This document shows positions 45,855-57,456 of a stretch of 64,000 bases of DNA, piece by piece. This stretch comes from Allolobophora icterica (lineage: Eukaryota > Annelida > Clitellata > Crassiclitellata > Lumbricidae). Each line of letters begins with the position of its first letter. The first letter of the stretch is position 1. A program made the translations under genes and the position numbers. Where the stretch lies: contig OY744612.1 in assembly GCA_963556255.1 (NCBI GenBank), positions 26,203,637 through 26,267,636 of the forward strand, given 5' to 3'. Under the pieces are notes generated by a model, which saw only the letters and a program-made list of their open reading frames with translations, ran no database searches and had not been told where the DNA came from.

Positions 45855-46619
45855 AAATGCCCTCTGCCCCCACTGACGTCCAGCTTGAATTATCGAGCAA
45901 GGATATTGATCGGTTGGTGGGGATCCAACGTGAAATTTTTTAATAAATCAACGGAATTTTGCGTTGTTGGTCTACGTGCTTAAGCATTAAGACGTAGCAT
46001 CGGTAGGCGGAACGTATGCGAACTTGTGAGTAAGACCGTTAAGACTTCAGATGATCAGATCAGTTACGCATTCTGCGGCTGTGGAACGTTGGTAGCCTAT
46101 ATTGCGATCCACAGACGATTATTCAAGAAGTATTTTGAGGGATTGTCAGAGATTTGTTCAATTGCCTACACGTGGACGATGTGTATTTACCTTATTCGAG
46201 TCCATTTGATGAGCTGTCTGATTCTATTTGCCTATAGATCACCTATAGGCTACGTCGGAAGAGCTCGCGAACCTTCTACAAATAGCCTACAATTGAACTC
46301 GTAAGAAAATGAAGAAAACCGAAACTAAATTATTTGCAAACTTTCCTCTGCTGTTCACGCACGAGAACATGGGCATCCGGAGGAAGTTAATCAGGCCTAT
46401 CTGGGAGGAATTTTTCTAGGAGGGGCAAAATGACGTTTTTCCATAGAATAGGAATAGCTAATCATGAAGACAGAAAACGAGACAATTTTCAAAAGCCAGA
46501 GGGCAAATGCCCCTTGCCCCTTGCCCCTCTACGGACGCCCATGCGCGAGAAACAGACACTTGATTACTCGCGAAAGATCCAGATAAGCCACCAATACATA
46601 GATTAAATAACGCAACTCA
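45855..46619. other. Intergenic stretch without recognised genes
   Basis: No coding block or complete element was recognised. It contains GCAAATGCCC(C/T)(C/T)TGCCCC fragments (45852, 46503) like the edges of the neighbouring elements. Confidence 0.3.
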
Positions 46620-46749
46620 CAGGGGTTAAAGTGGGTGAGAACGCGTGGGAACGGCGTTCCCACTGCTGTCGACATTAGGCCTACATGTATTTGCTTGCGT
46701 TCCCACTGCTCACGCATGCGTTCCATTTAAACCCTTCTTTGGCGTTCCC

Positions 46750-48997
46750 CAGGGTCCGATTTGTCAAAAAAGAAGCAGGGGGGTCGGAAATCTATAGCCT
46801 AAAAGTAATAAAAAAATTATTAAGCCGTAATTAATTTTTACTCGTTATTTTGTAAATGAAGTTAATGAACTTCCATAATATGTCAAGATTCTGCAATGAC
46901 CAACAGTCAACTACGATGCAAACGTGACATCTAGGGCCTAAATTTTTTTCAAAAATTAAAAGTCGCAGTTTTAGCTGAAGTAGGCCTAGGGCCTATAAGA
47001 ACTTACTGACAGGAACAACATATATATTAAGGCATGGAATAATAGATACAGTAATGGTAAGGGGATAGAGTAATGGTAACATTCATGGACAGGAGAGTAT
47101 TAGAACACTGTTCAATAGCCTACTTGTAACCCCCCTCTACAGCGTGGCTCCCAAAGCGTGCGTTTAATTAAGATCTTGATTGTACTACTGTCATACTTCA
47201 ATGTAATTTTACTGTGTCTGTCGGTTTGAAGTAATAAAGAATATTATAAATAATAATATAAAATATAATATTAATATCTCAAATATAAAACACAAGGATA
47301 AGTTTTAAGATTCTTGTTCACTTTTTAATAGGAGTTGTTGATACAGACAAAGAAAGAAAGAAATTTTAAAATAATAGTGATAGGCGGGACCTCTAAAATA
47401 AAACCAGATAGCTTGAGTTAGTAAATTAGCTCAGTTAAGCCCACAGTTAGGTCTAAATTTGAATAGGACCAATAGGACTTTGCGCCCTTTTCTATTGGCA
47501 AAGTCATCAATAAACTGATTAAAATCCAACTGACGTAGAATAACACTCTCTATGCTTAGTGCTGCAGAATGGCTAGGTCTCTTATGTGTCATACTTGTGG
47601 GAAGCGTGTTCTTAATTATCTTCATCTTAGAAAATGAGCATTCAGCACTACAGTTTGTGACAATGAGCACCAGTAGGCCTACATTCTTAGCATAAATTCC
47701 ACATTTGGAAATGAACTTTCAACACCTTTGTCCAGTATTAACTGCTTCTGACTTATGTTGATACCTGCGCTACCTGTCTCGTGTTTAAACATTTCGACAA
47801 AAATAAGAACACTGCATATTATGAGGTCATTGCCAAGGCATTCATCGAGGTCATCGCCATATATTGCTACAAGATTTCTCGCTGAGTTTTGTATTTCTTC
47901 ATCACTACATGATTCAAGCCTAGATAGAAAACCAAACCTTGAGCAGAGTAGTTCGTATGATGCCAGTCTTCTTGTCAACTCGGTTGTGAATTGATCTATG
48001 ATGGACAAAAAATTGTAAATCCGAAACTTCTCTGAAGCAGAGTGGACAGCTTCTGGCGCTCGACTATAATCCAGTGGTAGGAGACGTACGTTTGGATGAC
48101 GTGTTCTTTTTTGAACATATTCTGCCGTTTCACAACAGAGTCTGACCCGGCCGAGCAGGAACGTTGTTGAACTGGCGGTTGTTCAACAACAACTGCAGCA
48201 TCACCAGTGACACCAAGCTCAGATGAGCCTACATTTTGACCAGCATCCACGGTGACAGCAGATGTACTAATAGCTGTTACTTGAAGGAAAGCAGTAATAC
48301 AGCAAGTATTTTCTCATTTTGAGATGCTTTTCTTTACTTAACTTGCATTTTTGAGAGCCTCTATAGGCCGATTAGTGGCCCTTATGCCGAGCTCCAATTC
48401 GGTTCATGTCACAAAAATGACAGCTGCATGTGCGCTGCTACAGGTCAATCGAGGTCAAAATGGCCAGCGAACGCTGGATCTCAGACAAACTAACCACTGT
48501 CTGTATGACCTTTACCCCGAAACTGGATGCCTATAGCTTGAAGCCTTTATCCCGGGATCGTCGCCTGAGGGCGCTGGTTTGTGCAGGGACCTCGGTCCGT
48601 TTGTTGCCTGCTGTATGCGGACCGTGCGTTTCGGTCATGCCCTGTGAAACTGACACTGCCTCTGCGTACACAGTAGACGACATCAGCTTGAGTTAAAAGT
48701 AAGATAATCTGTCAACGGCTGAAGATGCCACGCTTAAAGCGCTACTCGTGAAACAATATTAACGCAATATTTCAAAATTAGGATACCGACTGGATAATAA
48801 ATAATTACCCAAAGGTTACAAGGCAGTATTTCTCGCAATTGGTCAAAATGGAGTCGTTTTGTGTAGGACTGAAGGTAATAAATTTGAGGGGGTCAAGCCG
48901 ACCCCCTCGGGGGTCGGCCAACGGCTTTAAGCAAGGGGGTCAAAAAAAGAAGCAGGGGGGTCCAACCCCCCTGACCCCCCCGGCAAATCGGACCCTG
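46750..48997. mobile_element. 2.2-kb hAT element with transposase remnant
   Basis: It starts CAGGGTCCGATTTGTC, ends CAAATCGGACCCTG (13-14-base inverted termini), and has an exact duplication gcgttccc at 46742-46749 and 48998-49005. A GAAGCAGGGGGGTC(C/G) block lies inside each end. The minus strand encodes a broken hAT transposase. It is inserted within 46620-49034. Confidence 0.92.
47431..48008 (-). pseudogene. hAT transposase remnant (ZMYM1-like / Dimer_Tnp_hAT)
   Basis: Two minus-strand frames. The upstream one (48008-47679) includes FTTELTRRLASYELLCSRFG, FLSRLE, ARNLVAIYGDDLDECLGNDL and SFPNVEFMLRM. The downstream one (47670-47431) includes IVTNCSAECSFSKMKIIKNT and RQLDFNQFIDDFANRKGRK. 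This is the conserved order of the transposase C-terminus with the TN-SAE-SFS dimerisation block, as in ZMYM1-like hAT proteins. The frame breaks between the two pieces near 47675. The N-terminal part is not recognisable, so the gene is dead. Confidence 0.85.
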
Positions 48998-49191
48998 GCG
49001 TTCCCACTGCTCACCCAAACCACTTTAACCACTGGCAACTCATAGGTTTTTAGGTTTAATTTTTGTAATGAACGTTCAATTGTCTGATTTTTAATATTAT
49101 TGCAAACGTTTTACAAAGACTTGTCTGGAGGTCACAGCATAGCGATATTATTTGATGTAGGCCTAATGTAGGCCTACACGTAGGTCTACGT

Positions 49192-49635
49192 CAGTGGCGG
49201 CGCCACGATTTGAAAAGTGGTACGGCAAATGAGAGGGTCTGGGGCATGGGCGGCGATCCCGGGGGGGTCGAGGGGGACAAGACCCCCCCACCTTTGAGAG
49301 GGGGGACACGCCATACATCGGACCCCCCAAATTTTGAAGAAACCCCCAAAAAAGGTCATCAACTTTTTCGCGCTCGGAGTAAAAAAATTTCCGCGCGAAA
49401 AATTTTTTGACCTCTTTTTTTTACCAGATCAGGTCAAAACTCTTTTTTGACCATATCACTTCAAAAATGCCCCCCCCCCCCACCTGTCAAACAAGATCGC
49501 CGCCACTGGTCTGGGGAACGGAAGCTTTTAACAGACAAAGTGGTAGGCCTACGGCAAAAGTATGTTGCCGTATATACCACCTTAAAAAGTGGTACGGCAA
49601 AAGCCGTACCACAAGCATAGGCGGCGGCGCCACTG
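49192..49635. mobile_element. hAT-like MITE (CAGTGGCGGCGCCA), carrier
   Basis: It starts CAGTGGCGGCGCCACG, ends GGCGGCGGCGCCACTG, and has an exact duplication gtctacgt at 49184-49191 and 49636-49643. AAAAGTGGTACGGCAAA repeats occur inside. It hosts 49245-49508. Confidence 0.9.
49245..49508. mobile_element. Nested hAT-like MITE (GGCGGCGATC family)
   Basis: It starts CATGGGCGGCGATCCCGG, ends AACAAGATCGCCGCCACTG, and has an exact duplication gtctgggg at 49237-49244 and 49509-49516. It is the same family as 55494-55760 and, reversed, 63423-63971. Confidence 0.92.
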
Positions 49636-49643
49636 GTCTACGT

Positions 49644-50838
49644 AATAAATTATGTTCTACTGAGCCAAGTTCGACGCAGCCAGATAATTATTTAATAATA
49701 GCATTACAAATTTACAAAGATCTTCAAAGTTCCACTTGATAAGCTATCTAAAGGATCTGATGCTTGGCTGGGGACAAGGGTCACTGAATGATGACTCATT
49801 TGAAGATCTCACTTGTTAAATACTGTTGAGCTGTAAGATTACGAAGGTTTGTCGGCATGTAGGCCTATAGGCTATAGGCCCTATAAAAATGCATAGTCGT
49901 GGACTTCACTATATCTCAATAAACCTGTTGAGATTAAAGATAATAAAACGTCAAAGACTATTTCTTTATGCAGATTTTATTTAAATCTGTTTCAATCCAT
50001 AAAAAACTCAGAAGGCCTAAACTCTTTCATGAATTTAGAATGGTCCCAAGGCAACATGGGAAAACAGCAGCAATTGACTTCTTGATTTTCATACTTCTTG
50101 CTCGTCATGTGCTCAGCACAAAATATATCCAGGTTACTAAATGAGGTCACAGTACTTGTAAATGCAATCAGTCATCAGATGATCATGGTTACTGGCCCAC
50201 CATTGACGAAGCACAGTGTAGTGGATCAGCAGTTTCAAACATTAAGGAGAGGTTTTAACTGTGAGGCAGAAAAATAATGTATGCATCATACAGAAATGAT
50301 AAAGGCAAGCTGCTGTGATGTCTAGTTTCTAAATTAATTACCTAATCAATTGATTTTAACTGGCGTTAGGATTCATTGCTTGTTGAGAAGCATGACCATT
50401 AAGTTCCGCCTTAAACTGTAGAGCATTTTATTGTACAGGTGGTGTACTGCAGGGCAGTGTAGTGAACAGATGACAGTTGTGAGTATGATATAATTATTAT
50501 GTAGGATGGATAACACATGGATGGTAAAAAAATGGAAACATGCGATCAATGCCAACATACAGTGGGCTCTTGGATTTAAGGAGGAAATTAAATATGTTTT
50601 GCAATGCTTGCTTTTTGTTATTAAGTAAGTATATAAAGTAATTATTCTTTTATGGTTTGGTTTAATGAATTGTATATTCATACATTAAAGTGTCACTTGT
50701 TGCTGCATTTTGTTGTGTTTAGTATATTATGTTATGTTAGTGTCACTTTATGTTTTTGTTTTGTGTTGCTGTTATTACATATTTTGTAAAAGGGTTTGAT
50801 TTTAATTTCTTTTATATGACTCATTTAATTTTCTGCAG
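49644..50838. other. Region upstream of the first recognised AIFM3 exon
   Basis: AT-rich with no recognised repeat. It may contain the AIFM3 promoter and an upstream 5' exon, because the 50844 ATG follows an acceptor at 50838. I could not identify such an exon. Confidence 0.3.
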
Positions 50839-50843
50839 GTGAA

Positions 50844-53800
50844 ATGTCTGTTGAGGTGACAGTTTGTGAAGCAGCTGATCTTGAAGATGGCCAGTCAGTA
50901 GATAAGATTTGTAATATGATTTTTATTTGAATTTTAAATGTTGGCATATTCAGAATTGTTATTGACATGTTGACATTTTGTCCTCACATGCTAGGTTTAA
51001 TTGTTACAAATACCACTGGTAATAATTATCAAAAATGTTCTAATCCCTTAATCAGTGACTGGCAACACTAAAAACTCATGTTAAAAATGTTGGCCTTAAT
51101 ATATGTCATTATAAAAATAGTAATAATAATGCCTTTATAATAGTAACATTAACGATGATGATATAATAATATAATTGTAATTATATAATAAAATGAAAAT
51201 TCTGAGGGATCATACTTGACTAGGGAAAAAATATTCATATCTATTCAGTTACTGAGGATAATTTAATTTTTGTGTTATAGATCTTGTACAGTTCATGTTA
51301 CATTCTGTTGTTAGGATGAAAGCTGTTGAAGTAGATGGCACCAAAGTGTTGCTTGTCAAAGAGAATGGCACTTTCCACGCAATAGGTGCCAAATGCACGC
51401 ACTACGGTGCACCACTTGCATCAGGTATGTTAAAGAAACCACATTTGTTAAGTAACGTTTTGTCTTCAACTACTTTCAATTACATTAATAATATTAAAGG
51501 TGGTCAGTTTCAAATGTAACAAACCTAATGAGTAAAGAGACGGTTGTGTAATCAATATTCCTGTGTAGGTTCATTTTGCAATGGCCGTGTTCGATGTCCA
51601 TGGCATGGAGCTTGTTTCAACGTCAAAACAGGTGATATTGAAGATTTTCCTGGACTGGAAAGCCTTCCAGTTTTTGAAGTAAGAATAAATTTTAAAATGT
51701 TTGCACATACACATTTGAGAGATTATTTTACAACTGACCAGTGTTTATTACTTTTTTTTGTTATATCTTTTAATTCATATTGTAAGCTGTTATATATTTG
51801 TCATAAAATAGAAATCAGAACATCAGATATCGTATCAGGATTAAATTTTAATCTACTGTTAATGGAAATTGTTAGTGTTAATTAATTGTACTGTTAATCA
51901 ATTCAAAATTTCCGCTGTCTATCTCGTGAACTTAGTTAGAAAACGAGTTTATCAGCTTTGTGCTGCCAAGGCCAAACAAATTAAAAACATAAAACGCGTT
52001 ACACTAAGTTACTGGACTGATCTTTCATGCTAATTGTATTTCATTTTTGACTTTCTAAACTAGCAAAATGTGATTGACAGTTTATCCTCCATCCTGTTTC
52101 TTTATTTTTGCAAGATTCACCAAATTGTTTTAAGGTGTTCTATAAATAGCTATGTATAATACTTGTAAACTATCTGTGTTTAGGTCACTGTGAAGAATGG
52201 CAAAGTGATTATAAAAGCTGACAAGTGTGCTTTGGAAAAAGCAAAGAGGACGAAGACGATGGTTAAAGCCGATTGCTCAGTGAAGCAGACAGTCCTAATC
52301 ATCGGGGGAGGTAAACACAGTAAAGCTCAATAAGAGGTTTCATGAATGATAAGTTGCAATGCTTTAAACTGCTTAAGGCAAGGTAACGTAAACAACTATT
52401 GGTATTCTGGTGGTTGTTTTCCTTTGCATCCTCGTAAGCTATGTTTGCCATCATCAGAGGTTCCCATTTTATGTGTTTAAACTGCTTCTTATGTTGATGA
52501 AATCCAAAGAGTAAACGTGGCCAAAACAATCCAGTCTCTGATCTGATCTGGAAACGTATATACTTTTAGGTCCGGCGGCATTGGTCTGTGCAGAAACTCT
52601 GAGGCAGGAAGGTTTTAAGGGACACATCGTCATTGCAACGAAGGAGAAGCATCTTCCTTATGACCGTCCAAAGCTCAGCAAAGTAAGCGCTTAGATTGTT
52701 TTCTATAAGTTGACTTTTGGAAATTCATTCCCGGCTGTTTGCTGGAAATCTTACCAAATATTCCGATTGTGTATGTATGTAAGTATGTATGTATGTATCA
52801 AAATACTTAAAATACCATCTTTTCAGTACCTGTTTCATGATTATTCATTAGTTGAAAATGCCAAGCAACTATACCTTGTTTCCTTAGTGTCACTAGGCAA
52901 CCACTGAACCAAACGGCTTTTTTGCATATTACCGGTACTAAGGCAAGGTGTAAGTAAAAGTAAAATAAAGATGCCTTGTCTCACAGATGACTTATGGAGG
53001 TGGTCATTCCATTTTCCTAGGGACTTCAGCCAGCAATGGGTGAATAGAGGTCCTGGCCAAGTGGCAATACATCATAGATCTAGCTTTTTACTGTGCAGCT
53101 CATGTCTTTACTAAGTTCTACTAGGTGATGTAGGCAAACGTCACATACAACTTGCCAAGTGTTATTATACAGAGTCTGCTCAGCAGAATGAAACCTCAAA
53201 TGTTAGATAATACAACCAGGCAAATCGCTGATAGACCAAAGGCAAGGCATACGGAGTAAAAACTGGGTTTAAATTTGAACGTGAGGTTTATATACCAATG
53301 GCTGTTATGTTACGCTGTAATGATGAAAGTTGACATTTTATCACTTGTGAAAATGTGTGCATTACAGGGTGTGGGCGTAACAGTCGACCAGGTTGCCCTG
53401 CGTGACAAGAAATTCTGTGATGACCACCAGATTGAGTTTAAATTCGAACATGAGGTATATTATCAGGCATTTTTTCTAACTTAATTTGTAAATAATTGAT
53501 CTTGTGAAAACATGACTGATCAATGAATACAGTTAAGAAAAAACATTTCCAGAATTTTTTAGGTAACTGAAGGAATTAGCCATAGGCGTAATTTGTGGGG
53601 GGTACGAGGGGTACTCGTACCCCCCACTTTTTGGACTGGGGGGTACCGTACCCCCCACTTTTTAAACAATGCCAATCAATATTTTATTATTGGGCTTTCC
53701 CAGATATCGCAGTCTCCGCCTTGCTTCGTGTTTGTGAGAAATTGGTACCCCCCACTTTTTAGACCAAAGTTACGCCCCTGGAATTAGCCAATAATAAATG

Positions 53801-56800
53801 CCAGAGCAATAAAACTTTAAACGGTCTGTCTAACCAGAAAACGATTCACAATAGTCTAGTGCATAGTTTGAGAATTCGCATTTTACGAATTTTAAGAATT
53901 TTTAAAATTCACGAATTTTAACGAATTTTAAAACTGCAGTTTTAAAATTCGTTAAAATTCGTGAAATAATAAAATAACAGAATTCTTTGCCGTGGCAACG
54001 AATTTGATTATTTGTTTACTTTTCAACTTTTTAAGCAAGTAAATGTCAATGTCATAGGCAATCAATCAATTAGCCGTAATAGATAGCTGACTAGCAACAC
54101 AATAGTACTGATATATTCAGATACAGTTCTACTTGGAGTCTTGAACTTCGATATCTATCATAGTTGGGGTGTGTGACTGTGAGTGTGAGTGTCAGTCAGC
54201 AGATCGAAAACCACCAGTGCCCCAGCTCCAGTCAGCCACTAACACATCTTGCAACCAAACAACGTTCACCGAGCTGTGTCTTCTACTTCATCGTCCTCTG
54301 ATTCTGAGTCAGGAACAACCCACTGCTCCCAGTTGACTCTGGTTTCTGTATTTTCGCCATGCAACTGCTCCCGAATTCGGGCAGAACAACCAACGCATTC
54401 CTTGTCACAAAAACAACACTGTATTTTTGGATTACGCTTTCCTTCTCCTCCAAAATTACTGCATAGCCTATACTTCTACTCCGGTCCATGTTCTTTCATC
54501 TTTAAGAAATTAGATTTAACTAAATTAACTCGTTACCTAATAAACTTTGATATTGAATTTTACATTAAATTCTAAGCAGAAGCTTAACACAGCAAATCAT
54601 GATGTCATCAGATTTGTTGTTGCTGCCTACCTTGTTTTTGCAAAACGCCACTGTCAATGTAAAAAAGGCCCAACAATGCCTCAACGAATTTTTACGAATT
54701 TTTACGAATTTTAAAATAGACCAAAAATTCGCGAATTTTTACGAATTTTAAAACCAAAAGTCACGAATTCTCAAACTATGGTCTAGTGGTTTACGTGCTG
54801 GGCTGTCAATCAAAAGGCCAGAGGTTCAAATCCCTGCCAGAGCAGAAATATATTCGTCTCCTAGCGAACTAGGCTATAATGAGTACACTGACCATAAGGA
54901 AGTTGCTATCAGTTTGTACCAATGCATGCTGCCTCTAGGGGCTGAGCTTAATGGACTGCTGTTCGTCTGTCCACAAATCTACATTACTGTTATTCAGGTG
55001 TAGTCAGTACTATTGTTATTGTGGCTGTCATCATCAACTGTTAAAGTAGTTTACCGGTAATTTTTAGGCGGAGAAAGTTGATGTTGAACACAAGAAAGTG
55101 ACGTTCAAGAGTGGACAGCAACTGTGCTTTGACAAATTGGTCCTAGCCACTGGAACAACGTAAGTGTCGCTGAAACATCGATCGACTTCATTCTGTTTTG
55201 TATTTGTCCAGGAATCAAGCAGAAACGATGTTTTGTCAATTCAGCACCGATTCTAGAGTTTGAATCCGGGGATTGTATTGTACGAGACTTGAGGTTTGTC
55301 ATTCATGTGACTTACCGATATCCACGAAGAAATGGTATATTGTAAGTATGTGCTATGTACATTTGGGCATTTTTAGAACTCCTTTAAGAGCTTCTGATAT
55401 CCACTTTCTTGCTTGCCTAATTGATGGGTTATGTAATATTATTCCTAACCATACGCTATAAGGTCCTAAAATGCTATTAGTTTACGTTAAAGCCATGGGC
55501 GGCGATCCCGGGGGGTCGAGGGGGACAAGACCCCCCCACCTTTAACAGTGGGGGGACACGCCATACATCGGACCCCCAAAATTTTGAAGAAACACCAAAA
55601 AAGGTCATCAAATTTTTCGTACTTAGGTCATAAAATTTTTTGCGCATCAGCGCGGAAAATTTTTTAGACCTCTTTTTTGACCAGATCAGTTCAAAACTCT
55701 TTTTTGACCAGATCAGTTCCCAAATGTCCCCCCACCTTTCAAACAAGATCGCCGCCTCTGGTTAAAGCAATCTGATGGTAAGGTTCTTGTAATTTTTTGT
55801 GCTTCAGGCCACGAGTGCTGACGATGATCAAAGGGCATGACCTTCAGAATGTCACAACCTTGAGGACATACGATGATGCACAATTAATCGCAAAAGAATC
55901 TGAAGGAAAAAATGTTGTCATTATCGGAACCTCATTTATCGGTTAGAAATGTTTCATGTGTTTTAGGCAATTCTCAGCTAACGTGAGATATTTTATTTGG
56001 AGATGTGCTAGCACTGTATTCGCTGGCAATCTCTATATTAAAGAAATGTACAGTTATATGATAGATTTATGTGATGCGCCTGGATTCAATCTCCTGACCC
56101 ACGTAAATGTAAATCTCAGTTTCTTTCCTTACACAAAAGCTGCATCAGGGAGACCAGCTTTTAGACTGGTGCTGTACTGAATGAAATTGCAAGAGCCAGG
56201 TTGTTTTCTTAGTTTCCTGCCAAGTCAGAATCGACGGGAGACCGTATGGTAAGGTGGAAAGCAGTTGTCATGAACTTCCATAGCATTTCCACTTGCTCCT
56301 ATCATATTAGTCAAAGCACCAGTGTATCTACGCGATTGTCAATAAGGTTTTTGGCATTTCTTTTTCATGGAAATGGATTATTAACTGCTTATCTGCTGAG
56401 AAGAATGTTCAGATTTCATGTGTGGTGTTTTTGTTGATTTAGGGGTGGAGTTGGCGGCGGCATTGGCTGAAAAGGCCAAGTCTGTGTCACTGGCTGGCCT
56501 GGGTGAAGCACCATTACAGAGCACGCTTGGAAAGGACGTTGGAAATGTAGTTAAGAAGGTGAGTTGGTGATAGAACATCACAGTTGATGACAGGAATTGG
56601 AGTTTTGCCATATGCAAATTACTGTGGTGAATAGAACAATGATTATGATGTTAGGTTTGATGATGGTTGTAGAAAAGAGTATCTCCAAGAATTTGATGTA
56701 ATGAGGCCAACACAGGAATAAATTATTATCAGTGACTTTAGCATCATATTCAAAGGTTACTTTTATGGCTTTTCTTTAATTAATTAATGGAATTTAATGG

Positions 56801-57375
56801 AATTCAATTCATTTATTCGGTAACCATCCAGAAACACTATAGATAGATTTAGTAGTGCTAGTTGACATGTATCAGGTTAATCAGAGGACCCAAAAGGGGT
56901 CATGGACCCAAGTAGGTATGGCCACCTGTGTACGAATGTACCAACGTACCAAATAGCCAGTATTACACTTTGAATAGCCTGGAAAGCTAAATGAGGCATA
57001 AAAGTATAATCCCATGAAGAATCTCACAAAGAGCAGACTTATCTAAGGACTTGACTAAAAGACACGACATCACTAAAAAAAATCAAACACTTTGGCTGTG
57101 ATTCTACATATAAGCCTACTAATGAATAGGATTTTCGAAAACGCAGGAATATTTAGATTTTGTCAAATAGAAAGGAACGTAGCCTATGTTTGAAGAGCCA
57201 CAAATTGGGTGACTGGCGAATGGAAAGGGGCCGTTTGCATGGGCTCCTGCGTATCTAATCGCAAATGTTTTTAGCCTGGGATTAGTGTGGGCGTAGAGTA
57301 GACTATGTAATAGGAATTGGCGCTTCTTGTCAGGTGCGAGTGGACCTCAGTGCTTCTGTGCTGTGGCTGAAGAAA

Positions 57376-57456
<81 letters not shown>

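Larger units (their letters stand above)
46620..49034. mobile_element. Short CAGGGGTTAAAGTGG element split by a larger hAT
   Basis: The termini CAGGGGTTAAAGTGGG and CCACTTTAACCACTG are flanked by an exact duplication gcaactca (46612-46619, 49035-49042). The original element was only about 160 bases and contains GCGTTCCCACTGCTCAC blocks. It is now interrupted by 46750-48997. Relatives are 9192-9358 and 61966-62104. Confidence 0.88.

Noticed and set aside
48351..48696. Small plus-strand coding regions inside the 46750-48997 element
   Set aside because: No recognised motif, and opposite in strand to the transposase. Likely chance frames in the element.
54781..54850. tRNA gene
   Set aside because: Good B-box but no closing acceptor stem, and a SINE body follows.
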